A stretch of DNA of 52,637 nt from an uncultured Eubacteriales bacterium (GCA_949068525.1 CARTIQ010000006.1:1-52637); one strand, 5' to 3'. Positions 1 to 7,974 are shown, counted from the stretch's first letter. Made by a program: numbers and translations. The notes: generated from the sequence alone by a model not told the origin.

Positions 1-216
1 TCAAAGGATTCGATGCACTGAAGGACTCCGAGGTACTGAAAGAGTCAGAAGCACTCAAAGGTTCTGATGCACTGAAGGGCTCCGAGGTACTAAAAGAGTC
101 AGAAGCACTCAAAGGGTTCGATGCACTGAAGGACTCCGAGGTACTGAAAGAGTCAGAAGCACTCAAAGGATTCGATGCACTGAAGGACGCTGAGGTACTA
201 AAAGAGTCAGAAGCAC
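1..216 (-). repeat. Four tandem 54-bp serine-rich coding repeats
   Basis: Units begin at 1, 55, 109 and 163 and each starts TCAAAG (TC retained in all copies on the plus strand). Read on the minus strand each gives 18 residues of alternating serine, such as SASDSFSTSESF. Copies differ by a few bases. They continue off the window edge. They encode a flexible stalk-like tail of the LRR protein and could change copy number by slippage. Confidence 0.85.
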
Positions 217-2293
217 TAAACGATAAGGATGGGCATGAGAATCCATCTGCATTTTTTTTGCTAACCGTTTTTCCACAAAAAGTGTCACTGTTGTAGTCAC
301 ATGGGACAATTACATTGGATAGTTCATTACAACTAGAAAATACGTAGAGAGCGCCTCTTCCAGGATCAGATGTTCCGGCAAAGGTTACAGAATTCAAAGG
401 CGTACAGGCTTGAAATGCACCTCTTCCAATCGAAGTTACACTAGCTGGGATGGTTACCGAAGTTAGGGATGTGCAAGTATTAAACGCATATTCGCCTATC
501 GAATTTACTCTATCCGGGATTTCTATAGACGTCAAGCCGGTGTTAAAAAACGCATAATTCCCAATTGTTTCTACACTATCTGGTATTTTTATGGAAGTCA
601 ATCCACTACATTGATAAAACACATAATTCCCAATTGAGCGCAAGCCCTTGCCTAATAATTCTACAGAAGTCAAGCCAGTGCAGCCGTAAAATGCATATTC
701 TCCAATCGAATTTACACTATCCGGGATTGTTATGGAAGTCAAACCACTGCAGCTTTGAAACGCCCTATTTCCAATCTCAGTTACACCAGTGCCTATATCT
801 ACTGAGTTTAAAGCATTACAGCTTCTAAACGCAGAATTCCCAATTGTTTTTACACTATCTGGGATGATTATGGACGTCAAGCCAGTACAGCCTTGAAATG
901 CATTGTCTGCGATTGAAGTTACACCATCACCCAATGTTACAGACTTTATTTTTGATTTATCTAGCTTTTCAATTACATTCAGGCTGTCATTATTGTTAAG
1001 TGTAAGTGTGATTGATGACACTTGGTGGCTATCCAAAAACGCTTTTTCATCAATCCTAGTACCATTACTCTCTATATTAACTTCGGCTAAGCTTTCACAA
1101 AGCTTAAATGCACCCTCTCCAATGGTAATTACGCTGGCCGGAATATCTATCGACGTCAAGCCACTTTCGTTAAACGCATAATTCCCAATTCTCTCCACGC
1201 TATCTGGGATATTAATGGATTGCAAGGCAGTACAAGTATTAAATGCACCCTGCTCAATACTGGTTACTTTATTCCCTATATTAACTTCGCTCAAAGAGGT
1301 GCACTCCCTAAACGCCCTTTCCCCAATTGAGGTTACATCATTTCCGATAGTTGCAGAACTCAAAGCCCCGCAGCTAATAAACGATTCGTCCCCAATATTT
1401 GTCACACCGTCACCTATGGTAACGGAATTTATAGAATTTAAAGAACTAGAAAAAATTATTTTAAACCTAGAGACAGCGCTATCGCTATGCAGCTCTACAG
1501 AAGTTAATCCAGTGTAATCAGAAAATAGGCCGTCTGCCAAAGTATTCGCATCTACGTCTTTTCCTAAAGTTATAGATTCTACCTTAGATTTTAAAGCAGA
1601 GTCCTCCCCATTAAAGAGTTTATTAAAATTTTCCGCCACATAATTGCTGCCCAATCCCACCGACTTTAGGTTGAGGCAATTATAAAATACGGTGCTTTCC
1701 CCAATCGAAGTCACACTGCCTGGGATATATATGGAGACCAAACTTTTGCAGCCTTTAAAGGCCCCGCTTTCAATCGAAGTTACAGTCTCTGGGATAGTTA
1801 TATTAGTTAGCGAATAAGTGCCATCAAAAGCCCACCCCCCAATCGAGGTTACACCGTCTTCTATAATTACAGCCAGGATAGCTTGCTTATATGAAGCCCA
1901 TGGGACAGGAATACCATCAAAATCAGTCATAGTGCCATCTCCGGTGCCGCTATAAGAGATGGTTAACGTACCAGTGTCAGCTTTAAATGTGTATATAACA
2001 CCATTACCGCAAGGACCTGAATCGTCTTTTACTGTTTTTCGCTTAACCTTTTCTGTTTCAACACTCTTTGAAGGCTTAAGAGCTTTAGAAATTTTAGCTT
2101 CAAAAGACTTCATAGAAAAGCCAACAGTCGCGTCATTAGGCGCAATCACTGTTTGGCAGGGGGGGGGGGTAGAACTAGGAGCTAATATACCATTAATTGG
2201 CACTAAGTTGGCGCTGCCAATTTGCGGCGTGTTTATCAGCATCGATAAAGACAACGCCACGGATATAGCTCGTTTAAATTTGTCACGAGGCAT
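1..2293 (-). CDS. BspA-like leucine-rich-repeat surface protein (3' end outside window)
   Basis: Reading the minus strand from an ATG at 2291-2293 gives an open frame of about 764 codons that runs off the left edge. AAGGAGG lies 7 nt upstream of the ATG. A signal peptide is visible: basic MPRDKFKR, a hydrophobic stretch to about residue 24, and a likely cut after IGSA. A BspA-type lead-in follows (CGNGVIYTF, then DTGTLTISYSGTG) and then many LRR_5 units of about 23 residues with the pattern SVTSIGxxAFxxCxxLTSITIPxS. The visible C-terminal part changes to a serine-rich 18-residue repeat. The family is secreted or wall-attached and used in adhesion; the exact partner is unknown. The anchor is beyond the edge. 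An 11-C run at codons 42-45 is in frame only at this length, so expression may switch on and off. Confidence 0.85.
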   Translation of the reverse strand, partial: MPRDKFKRAISVALSLSMLINTPQIGSANLVPINGILAPSSTPPPCQTVIAPNDATVGFSMKSFEAKISKALKPSKSVETEKVKRKTVKDDSGPCGNGVIYTFKADTGTLTISYSGTGDGTMTDFDGIPVPWASYKQAILAVIIEDGVTSIGGWAFDGTYSLTNITIPETVTSIESGAFKGCKSLVSIYIPGSVTSIGESTVFYNCLNLKSVGLGSNYVAENFNKLFNGEDSALKSKVESITLGKDVDANTLADGLFSDYTGLTSVELHSDSAVSRFKIIFSSSLNSINSVTIGDGVTNIGDESFISCGALSSATIGNDVTSIGERAFRECTSLSEVNIGNKVTSIEQGAFNTCTALQSINIPDSVERIGNYAFNESGLTSIDIPASVITIGEGAFKLCESLAEVNIESNGTRIDEKAFLDSHQVSSITLTLNNNDSLNVIEKLDKSKIKSVTLGDGVTSIADNAFQGCTGLTSIIIPDSVKTIGNSAFRSCNALNSVDIGTGVTEIGNRAFQSCSGLTSITIPDSVNSIGEYAFYGCTGLTSVELLGKGLRSIGNYVFYQCSGLTSIKIPDSVETIGNYAFFNTGLTSIEIPDRVNSIGEYAFNTCTSLTSVTIPASVTSIGRGAFQACTPLNSVTFAGTSDPGRGALYVFSSCNELSNVIVPCDYNSDTFCGKTVSKKNADGFSCPSLSFSASDSFSTSASFSASNPLSASDSFSTSESFSASNPLSASDSFSTSEPFSASEPLSASDSFSTSESFSASNPL
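2159..2169. repeat. G11/C11 homopolymer inside the LRR gene
   Basis: Eleven consecutive G on the plus strand (C11 in the coding strand) make codons ACC CCC CCC CCC near codons 42-45 of the LRR protein. With 11 bases the frame runs from the signal peptide into the repeats; 10 or 12 would shift it. This is the usual form of a slipped-strand phase-variation tract. Confidence 0.8.
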
Positions 2294-2321
2294 AAAAAGC
2301 CCTCCTTAAAGTTATTAGGCA

Positions 2322-2350
2322 TATAAAACACCAGACTCAGTATAAAACAA
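2322..2350 (-). promoter_or_regulatory. Possible sigma-A promoter of the LRR gene
   Basis: On the minus strand TTGTTT (-35) is followed after 17 nt by TTTATA (-10), placing a start site about 20 nt before the ATG, with the Shine-Dalgarno in between. The match to consensus is moderate. Confidence 0.3.
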
Positions 2351-2482
2351 AGTTTCCTAATATACAATATTATTTGAGCAAATTCTCCTTATTTTACCAA
2401 AATGCACTCTACCCTATTTCATATTTAAGCCAAAATAAATACATTTTCATTGCATCTTTCGACGTGGTTCTACACTGCTACA

Positions 2483-3145
2483 TTAAACCCACCTCCAATT
2501 AGGCTGTATTTCAAGCTTTGTGACGTTTCCAGCCCACGTGATATCGTTCTGACCCACGCTTAAAACCGGGAACTCGCCGCGCATCCTGTTATTCATCGAC
2601 ACCGTGCCACGATAAGCATTCTGCATCTCGCTATCCAGCGTGATTTTGTCTGTAATTCCCATCAAGTAGATGTTTTGCCCGTTCCCATTGCCGAAAATAG
2701 TGATAATTGGCTCAGAATCGAATGTTCCAATATTGAAAATCTTAAACGGCTCAGTTTTAACCAGTGGTTGCGAAAAAATATCATACGAAAACGGCTGCAC
2801 TTCGAACTCCACAGCAAATCGCTTTAAAGTCTTGATGATGTGCGAAAATTCAATCTGATTTGCGACCCTGGCTTTGTATCGGCGGTCAGGCTCATTACTA
2901 AAAGTCAGCCACCCTGAGCCCTTAAAATGCGCGCTGATTTCATCACCCCGCGTCATGTCCATCACGATGAACTCGGCGCTTTTAATGTACGTCTCAAAGG
3001 CGCCGTCCGTTGTCGTTAAGTTTCCATGACGCCCCGGCACCGTGAAGGTCTCGTCGCGCCGTTTAGGACTGGTTTTCTCAGGGCAGCGTTCCATATAAAG
3101 CCCGAGCTCACGCGAAGCTATGTCTTTGAAGATGCAATAGTTCAA
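2483..3145 (-). CDS. Phage distal tail protein (Dit-like, siphovirus tail family)
   Basis: This 220-residue protein resembles the phage Dit/Sipho_tail family, the hub at the tail tip that connects the tail tube to the receptor-binding baseplate. Seen here are an N-terminal part with the family-like TFTVPGRHGNL turn, a middle SEPIITIFGNGN and a C-terminal LEIQPNWRWV. The start is TTG, supported by AAGGAGG 7 nt upstream. The gene follows a tape-measure-like fragment, which is the normal order in a siphovirus tail module. Its base composition is visibly richer in G+C than the flanking DNA. No receptor-binding, holin or lysin genes follow, so it is probably a stranded survivor of a prophage rather than part of a working phage. 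Confidence 0.75.
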   Translation of the reverse strand: MNYCIFKDIASRELGLYMERCPEKTSPKRRDETFTVPGRHGNLTTTDGAFETYIKSAEFIVMDMTRGDEISAHFKGSGWLTFSNEPDRRYKARVANQIEFSHIIKTLKRFAVEFEVQPFSYDIFSQPLVKTEPFKIFNIGTFDSEPIITIFGNGNGQNIYLMGITDKITLDSEMQNAYRGTVSMNNRMRGEFPVLSVGQNDITWAGNVTKLEIQPNWRWV

Positions 3146-3170
3146 GTTTGATCCTCCTTATCTCCGACGG

Positions 3171-3199
3171 CCAAGAAACTTTTTGAAAAAAGTTTCTGG
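3171..3199. repeat. Near-perfect inverted repeat in the prophage remnant
   Basis: AGAAACTTTTT at 3174-3184 pairs with AAAAAGTTTCT at 3187-3197 across a 2-nt loop, with CC and GG further out. It lies between the tape-measure fragment and the Dit-like gene. No clear T-run follows on either strand, so a simple terminator is not obvious. Similar A/T-tract hairpins occur as intergenic repeats in Clostridia (recollection, not checked here). Confidence 0.6.
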
Positions 3200-3218
3200 A
3201 CTTCAAAAACTTTTACGT

Positions 3219-3422
3219 TTAGCCATATGCAAAATTGCTCCGCCTTGAGTAGAACTCCAGCTCTTGAGCGAAGGCCTGCACGTCCTGCGCGCGGTTGTTT
3301 ACGAAGTTCTCAATATGTACTGTGGTCTCGGCCTACGTCCAAGATAAGTAAGAAAGTCTATTTTTGCTCTCAAGATGTGCATTGACGTTGACTTCTAGTT
3401 CCTCAAAGACAGATTTGTTTTC
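3219..3422 (-). pseudogene. C-terminal fragment of a phage tail tape-measure protein
   Basis: The minus-strand frame ending at the TAA at 3219-3221 reads ETTVHIENFVNN followed by RAQDVQAFAQELEF, a pattern typical of the last 40 residues of siphovirus tape-measure proteins. An in-frame TAG at 3333-3335 interrupts it, and a TAA lies just upstream at 3423-3425. No start or coiled-coil body remains. It stands directly before the Dit-like gene, as a tape-measure gene would. It is a fragment of a decayed gene. Confidence 0.5.
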
Positions 3423-3460
3423 TTACATTACATCGTACCTGCACGTCATAATGTTCAAAG

Positions 3461-3586
3461 TCAGATTTTCCAGCTTCCCAGTCTATCAGCTCCGCGGATA
3501 ACTTTATAACGCCTGTCCAAGCAGTCCTCGCAGCAATTAAGGCCATCCAGCCGATAGAATTCATCACCTGAATAGATGGTTTCGCA
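3461..3586 (-). pseudogene. Cysteine-containing phage-like fragment (possible zinc-binding protein)
   Basis: The minus frame reads CETIYSGDEFYRLDG and then LNCCEDCLDRRY before a TGA. The spacing of cysteines around GDEFYRLDG resembles small LIM-like or zinc-ribbon phage proteins. It is preceded by a stop in the same frame, while the adjacent frame (PPDNEPCRSQNASFDA) continues upstream, so a single-base frameshift near 3587 is likely. No start codon or ribosome site remains in frame. Function is not assignable. Confidence 0.3.
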
Positions 3587-3746
3587 TCAAAAGAAGCATT
3601 TTGTGACCGGCACGGCTCGTTGTCCGGCGGTATTAAATATTCTTTTTCAGCTAAAATCGTGATCGTTCTGCGTCCTCCTCGTGCATAAAGTGCGACATGC
3701 AGGCGTTAATTCTCTCTCTGTTCATTTTGACGTCATCGCAGATTAT

Positions 3747-3851
3747 TCAAAAAGCTTCGAGTGTTTTTTCTTCTAACCGATTCAGCTTGATTGCAATCTT
3801 TAAGACGAACAAGGCCATGATTAGGATGATTATTAATAAAATTGTTTACAT
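3747..3851 (-). pseudogene. Broken small membrane protein gene (ATG followed at once by TAA)
   Basis: GGAGG lies 8 nt before ATG at 3849-3851, but the second codon is TAA. The rest of the frame is sensible: about 14 hydrophobic residues (TILLIIILIMALFVLK), then a basic and acidic stretch (IKLNRLEEKTLEAF), then TGA. A single C-to-T change (CAA to TAA) would explain it. The small size, one membrane segment and place next to tail genes fit a phage small membrane protein, though holin function cannot be shown. Confidence 0.4.
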
Positions 3852-3923
3852 AAACTTTTCCTCCGTTAAATTGAAGAAGAGCCGCGTGATGCAGCCCTTC
3901 TTACTTTTATTTTTATTTCTTTT

Positions 3924-4113
3924 TTAGCAATTCTTGTCTTGAGTTTTTGCCTTTTCGCGGTGCTTCGTAAAAACAGGCTCGGTCGGGTCCCATTTACGGC
4001 ACACCTCTTTAAATATTGTCAGCGTAAATTCGTGAAAAAACCTGTATTTTCTCTCTTGGTAGATCGCTAATAAGGCGAGTACTGCAGTCGCTTGTTGCAA
4101 ATAGTGTTAGCAT
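3924..4113 (-). pseudogene. Frameshifted small phage-type ORF
   Basis: AAGGAGG precedes ATG at 4111-4113 by 8 nt, but this frame gives only 34 residues (stop at 4009). The next frame, from a TTG at 4098-4100, continues to 3924 and looks coding: TAVLALLAIYQERKYRFFHE then FTLTIFKEVCRKWDP and a charged tail. Joining the ATG frame to this one would make a membrane-anchored protein of about 62 residues similar in shape to the gene just upstream. A frameshift of one base is therefore likely. The alternative is a genuine TTG start with poor spacing. Confidence 0.4.
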
Positions 4114-4127
4114 TGCTTCTTCCTCCT

Positions 4128-4328
4128 TTATTTTTGATTTTCTTGTTTGTATTTTTCTGCAAGCTTTAAGGTATCGTCGATTGACATGCCTTTTTTGATT
4201 AAGTCTAAAGTTTCGCAGGTTTTCTGCAGCACACTGAACGTCTGGTTTTCCATGCTCACGATGCGAAACTGCTGATATATCGAGATAAGCGCAAAAATCA
4301 TAAGCCCCGTAATTAAGATGCCTTCCAT
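4128..4328 (-). CDS. Small single-pass membrane protein, prophage remnant
   Basis: A 66-residue ORF with AAAGGAGG 9 nt before its ATG. Residues 3-18 (GILITGLMIFALISIY) form one membrane segment; the rest is charged and probably helical, ending KLAEKYKQENQK. No family is recognised. It is the first of a row of small ORFs upstream of the tape-measure and Dit genes. A terminator at 4362-4388 lies directly upstream and no promoter is visible between, so it may be silent. Confidence 0.55.
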   Translation of the reverse strand: MEGILITGLMIFALISIYQQFRIVSMENQTFSVLQKTCETLDLIKKGMSIDDTLKLAEKYKQENQK

Positions 4329-4361
4329 AATCGATGCCTCCTTTCAATTTTTTTGCATAAT

Positions 4362-4388
4362 AAAAAAACTGCTGTACTTCAACAGCAG
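4362..4388 (-). terminator. Rho-independent terminator after tRNA-Pro
   Basis: Perfect 7-bp stem CTGCTGT/ACAGCAG (4369-4375 with 4382-4388), 6-nt loop, then seven T on the minus strand. It ends the ftsH/tRNA-Pro transcript before the prophage remnant. Confidence 0.8.
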
Positions 4389-4471
4389 CCTTGCAAGCAA
4401 GTAAATTTTCGATTTTTATTTTTCATCTTTAAATTTTTTCTTGGATATTTCTTTATTTTTGATTATCCAAT

Positions 4472-4548
4472 TGGTCCGAGTGACTGGAATTGAACCAGCG
4501 GCCTCTTGAACCCCATTCAAGCGCGCTACCAATCTGCGCCACACCCGG
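4472..4548 (-). tRNA. tRNA-Pro (GGG)
   Basis: A 77-nt cloverleaf on the minus strand: acceptor CCGGGTG pairs with CACTCGG (one G-T), D-arm GCGCAGATTGGTAGCGC, anticodon arm CTTGA/TCAAG with loop ATGGGGT (anticodon GGG), T-arm with GGTTCAATTCC and an encoded CCA. Its 3' end faces the prophage remnant, the usual orientation for tRNA-targeted integration. It lies just downstream of ftsH and may be co-transcribed. Confidence 0.95.
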
Positions 4549-4638
4549 TTATAATAGGCCATTACTGGTGTTATGCATGATCTTTAAATGTCCGTACTCA
4601 GATATGACCTTAGCAAAATAAAAAATATTAAATTTTCA

Positions 4639-6489
4639 TTATTCTGCTTCTTTCATTATTTGGTTAAACTCATCTTCACCCATTTTTTCTTTAGCAAACA
4701 GGGTTTTAGCAACTTTGTGAAGCTTTTCAACATTTTCTTTTAATATTCTCTCTGCTTCATTATAACATCCAGATATAATTTTTTTAACCTCTACATCAAT
4801 TTCTGCAGCAATCTCCTCTGAATAATTCTTAACTTGGCCCATATCTCTTCCAATAAAAATCTCCTCTTTATCAGAACTATAAGCAACTGTTCCCAAAGTC
4901 GCACTCATGCCATACTTTGTCACCATAGAATTTGCAACTTTAGTCGCACGGCTTATATCGCTAGAAGCACCTGTCGATACATCTCCAATAATTAACTCCT
5001 CTGCGATACGTCCGCCAAGACAAACCTGAATTTCCTCTAACATCTCCGAGCGTGACCTATAAGACCGGTCCTCCGAAGGTAACTGCAAAGTATATCCACC
5101 AGCTGTTCCACGCGGAATAATCGAAATTTGATGCACAGGATCCTGTGTCTTGCAAAAATATGTGACAACTGCATGACCGGCCTCATGGTAAGCTGTGAGC
5201 GTTTTTTCTTTGTCCGTCATCACGCGGGACTTCTTTTCAGTCCCCACTACAACCTTAATGGTAGCCTCCTCGATCTCCTCCATCGTAATAGCCTTCAAGT
5301 TTTTTCGAGCCGAAAGTAAAGCAGCCTCATTCAAGAGATTCTCAAGGTCTGCTCCAGTAAAACCTGCCGTAGACTTTGCAATCGTGTTCAAGACAACGTC
5401 CGGTGCCAAAGGTTTGCCCTTTGCGTGCACCTTTAAGATATCCTCCCTGCCCTTTATGTCCGGGTACCCCACCAAAACCTGCCGGTCAAACCTGCCAGGC
5501 CGCATCAAAGCTGGGTCCAAAACATCCGGTCGGTTTGTCGCTGCAATCATTATGACTCCCTCGTTTGCACCAAATCCGTCCATTTCAACCAGCAACTGGT
5601 TTAAAGTCTGCTCGCGCTCATCGTGCCCACCGCCAAGCCCTGCTCCACGTTGACGGCCCACCGCATCTATTTCATCTATAAAAACTATGCACGGTGAATT
5701 CTTTTTTGCTTGATCAAAAAGGTCCCGAACCCGTGAAGCTCCGACTCCCACAAACATCTCAACAAAGTCCGAACCAGAAATCGAAAAGAAAGGTACTCCA
5801 GCCTCCCCTGCAACAGCACGAGCTAAGAGCGTTTTACCTGTTCCAGGCGGGCCAATCAACAATACGCCTTTAGGGATCCTCGCTCCCAAATCGTTATACT
5901 TGGCAGGATTCTTTAAAAACTCAACAAGTTCCGCCAACTCTTCTTTTTCCTCATCCGCGCCGGCTACATCATCAAAAGTCGTCTTTCTTTTTTCATCGTT
6001 TATGTTTTTGATTTTCGCCTTGCCAAACGTCATAGAACGTCCGCCTTCGCCTAAACCAGACATCATGCGGCGCATCACAAACCACCAAACAAATCCAAGC
6101 CCAGCAAAAGTAAGCAAGTTCAGCAAAATGCTGCTCCACCAAGAATTCTCACTCGCACGGATTAGCTTCTGTTTCATCTGAGCGTCGGGGTTATTATTGT
6201 TGTATTCCTCAACAAAGGGCTTGATATCTTCCCTCATCCACAGCACATTCGGCGCTGTATACTCAATCTCCTTATTATTCTCCGTAAGTTTCAGCTTCAT
6301 CTCACCAGTGCCAAGGTTCATGCTGTATTCGGCAACCTTCTGATCTTTAAAGTACCTAACAATATCGGAGTAAACCTCGGCTCTCTGGGGCTTAGATCCA
6401 AACAGCGTCAAAATGAAAATAATAATCAGTATCGGCACACCGATATAAAATAGCATATTTCTAAGCATTTTTTTATTTTCCAATTGCAA
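4639..6489 (-). CDS. ftsH: ATP-dependent zinc metalloprotease FtsH
   Basis: Membrane-bound AAA+ protease that unfolds and degrades damaged or regulatory membrane and cytosolic proteins. Two membrane segments (about residues 11-30 and 119-138) flank a small external domain. Walker A GPPGTGKT at 213-220, Walker B IVFIDEID near 268-275, the second region of homology NRPDVLDPALMRPGRFD near 319-335, and the zinc site HEAGH at 435-439. The length of 616 is normal. The start is TTG with a weak ribosome site; an ATG at codon 8 is the alternative. It is the last protein gene of the rnjA-gdpP-rplI-dnaB-tilS-ftsH run and directly follows tilS, a conserved pairing in Firmicutes. Confidence 0.97.
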   Translation of the reverse strand: MQLENKKMLRNMLFYIGVPILIIIFILTLFGSKPQRAEVYSDIVRYFKDQKVAEYSMNLGTGEMKLKLTENNKEIEYTAPNVLWMREDIKPFVEEYNNNNPDAQMKQKLIRASENSWWSSILLNLLTFAGLGFVWWFVMRRMMSGLGEGGRSMTFGKAKIKNINDEKRKTTFDDVAGADEEKEELAELVEFLKNPAKYNDLGARIPKGVLLIGPPGTGKTLLARAVAGEAGVPFFSISGSDFVEMFVGVGASRVRDLFDQAKKNSPCIVFIDEIDAVGRQRGAGLGGGHDEREQTLNQLLVEMDGFGANEGVIMIAATNRPDVLDPALMRPGRFDRQVLVGYPDIKGREDILKVHAKGKPLAPDVVLNTIAKSTAGFTGADLENLLNEAALLSARKNLKAITMEEIEEATIKVVVGTEKKSRVMTDKEKTLTAYHEAGHAVVTYFCKTQDPVHQISIIPRGTAGGYTLQLPSEDRSYRSRSEMLEEIQVCLGGRIAEELIIGDVSTGASSDISRATKVANSMVTKYGMSATLGTVAYSSDKEEIFIGRDMGQVKNYSEEIAAEIDVEVKKIISGCYNEAERILKENVEKLHKVAKTLFAKEKMGEDEFNQIMKEAE

Positions 6490-6582
6490 CCCGCTCTCTT
6501 TTATATATATAAATAACGGTCAAAAACTCTCATTAACACTAGGTTTAAAAAGATTTATCGCAAAATATTTCCCCTAAATTAA

Positions 6583-7974
6583 TTATTCTTTATCTACAGA
6601 ATAAATAACCGCCACATTTCGCGTATCCTTTATAACTTTAACACATTCAGCAATTCCAACGCCATCTATCCACAGCACTTCATTACCATCCGCCACCAAC
6701 ATCAATACCTTGCATCGTTTATCTTGCAAAATTTTAAGTTCATTAAACAACTTTTTTACATTTTTTGTGACTCCTCTGCCCGCCTGGCAAAATCGGTCCC
6801 CCGCTCTTCTCGTCCTAAAAACCGCATCCTCATTTATTTTATCATAATCCAGAGCGGAACAGAAGGGCAATTTATTAACTTTATCAAATTTTTCAAAATC
6901 CGCTCTATTCATCACCTTTATTATGAACTTTTTTGAATTTTCTGTCAAGAGGTAGCCCAATCTAAAAGGAATCACAATATCATTTCGTAATAATTTCTCT
7001 TTTTCCTCATCTTTCCTTACAGTTAGCAAGCCATCCTTTACACAAACTGTTATTCCCTGGGGCAAGTTCAGCGCCCCGCTGTTTGCCGTTATCAAATCTA
7101 TAATCAAATTCACATGCTGAGCTGTAACATTCACATTTAAAAATTCAAAAACAGCTAAGCGAATAAACCTAGATAAAATCGGAAATGGCTGAGTTTTAAC
7201 TTTGTTTAACGCATATACACCGGCCGAAACTAAACTTTCGCTCAAAATTTGTGCTGCAACTGCATTCAGATATTCCTCATCTGCCTTTAATAAAGTAAAC
7301 ATCCGGGCAACCGTGGTCTCAAACTCCGGGTTAATCTGCTTTAAAATAGGCGCCACATCTAACCGGATTTTGTTTCTGGTATAATTTCGCGACAAATTTG
7401 TGCTATCTGTAACATAATCAATGCCGTTTACCTCACAATATGTCTGAGTTTCAGCTCTTTTCAAAAATATCAATGGTCTTATAACGTTTTCTCTCTTCGG
7501 GGCAATTCCACAAAGACCACTGAGGCCCGTTCCCCTGGTCAAATTGATCATCATCGTCTCTATGCTGTCCGACAATGTGTGTGCTGTCGCGATTTTACCA
7601 TTATACCTACTCGCTAAATCACTAAAAAACCGATACCTCAGTGTTCTTGCGCATTCTTCAACGCTTTTACCCATATCTTTTGAAACTTTTCTTACATCCG
7701 TTCGCAAAACTTCAAACTTTATATCGTTTTTTTCGCAGTAACTCCTAACAAAATCCTCATCCCGGTCCGATTCCTCCGCGCGCAGGCAATGATTAACATG
7801 AGCAGCAATGATACTTATTTTTCCGTTAAAGACCTTAGCAAAAAACCTTAAAAGCGCCATAGAATCTGCTCCGCCAGATACCCCAACAACTATCGTTTTA
7901 GTGTTATCTAGCATTCCATAATTAAAAAGGGCCCTGTTAATTTTTGCCTCAATGCCATCAACCTTAGAATTCAA
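6583..7974 (-). CDS. tilS: tRNA(Ile)-lysidine synthase
   Basis: Converts C34 of tRNA-Ile(CAU) to lysidine so that it reads AUA and is charged with isoleucine. The PP-loop SGGADSMALL lies near residue 33 and is followed by the N-type ATP pyrophosphatase fold (HVNHCLRAEESDRDE, RYNGKIATAHTLSDSIET) and a C-terminal substrate-binding domain ending at the window's 6583. I chose TTG at 7972-7974 because GGGAGG sits 9 nt upstream inside the end of dnaB, giving 463 residues and an 11-nt overlap with dnaB. A longer frame to 8064 would overlap dnaB by about 100 nt and adds no recognisable domain. Confidence 0.93.
   Translation of the reverse strand: MNSKVDGIEAKINRALFNYGMLDNTKTIVVGVSGGADSMALLRFFAKVFNGKISIIAAHVNHCLRAEESDRDEDFVRSYCEKNDIKFEVLRTDVRKVSKDMGKSVEECARTLRYRFFSDLASRYNGKIATAHTLSDSIETMMINLTRGTGLSGLCGIAPKRENVIRPLIFLKRAETQTYCEVNGIDYVTDSTNLSRNYTRNKIRLDVAPILKQINPEFETTVARMFTLLKADEEYLNAVAAQILSESLVSAGVYALNKVKTQPFPILSRFIRLAVFEFLNVNVTAQHVNLIIDLITANSGALNLPQGITVCVKDGLLTVRKDEEKEKLLRNDIVIPFRLGYLLTENSKKFIIKVMNRADFEKFDKVNKLPFCSALDYDKINEDAVFRTRRAGDRFCQAGRGVTKNVKKLFNELKILQDKRCKVLMLVADGNEVLWIDGVGIAECVKVIKDTRNVAVIYSVDKE

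Noticed and set aside
1..216. Regular repeats that could be a CRISPR array
   Set aside because: The 54-bp units are directly contiguous without spacers and read as in-frame serine-rich protein.
565..1517. Several plus-strand ORFs within the LRR region
   Set aside because: They are antisense shadows of the repetitive LRR coding sequence, have no ribosome sites and give repeated low-character peptides.
1959..2309. Plus-strand 116-residue ORF over the start of the LRR gene
   Set aside because: Antisense to a signal peptide and supported by no ribosome site; the minus-strand frame has AAGGAGG and clear domains.
3697..3927. Plus-strand 76-residue hydrophobic ORF
   Set aside because: Its hydrophobic look comes from A/T-rich antisense of small minus-strand genes; no ribosome site.
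4009..4347. Minus-strand 112-residue ORF spanning two small genes
   Set aside because: It crosses two other frames that each have a good ribosome site; only its last 34 codons have a plausible start.
4472..4500. tRNA-Pro 3' end as a phage attachment site with a matching copy near the relic
   Set aside because: I found no second copy of the tRNA 3' segment between 1 and 4400, so an att pair cannot be shown within the window.
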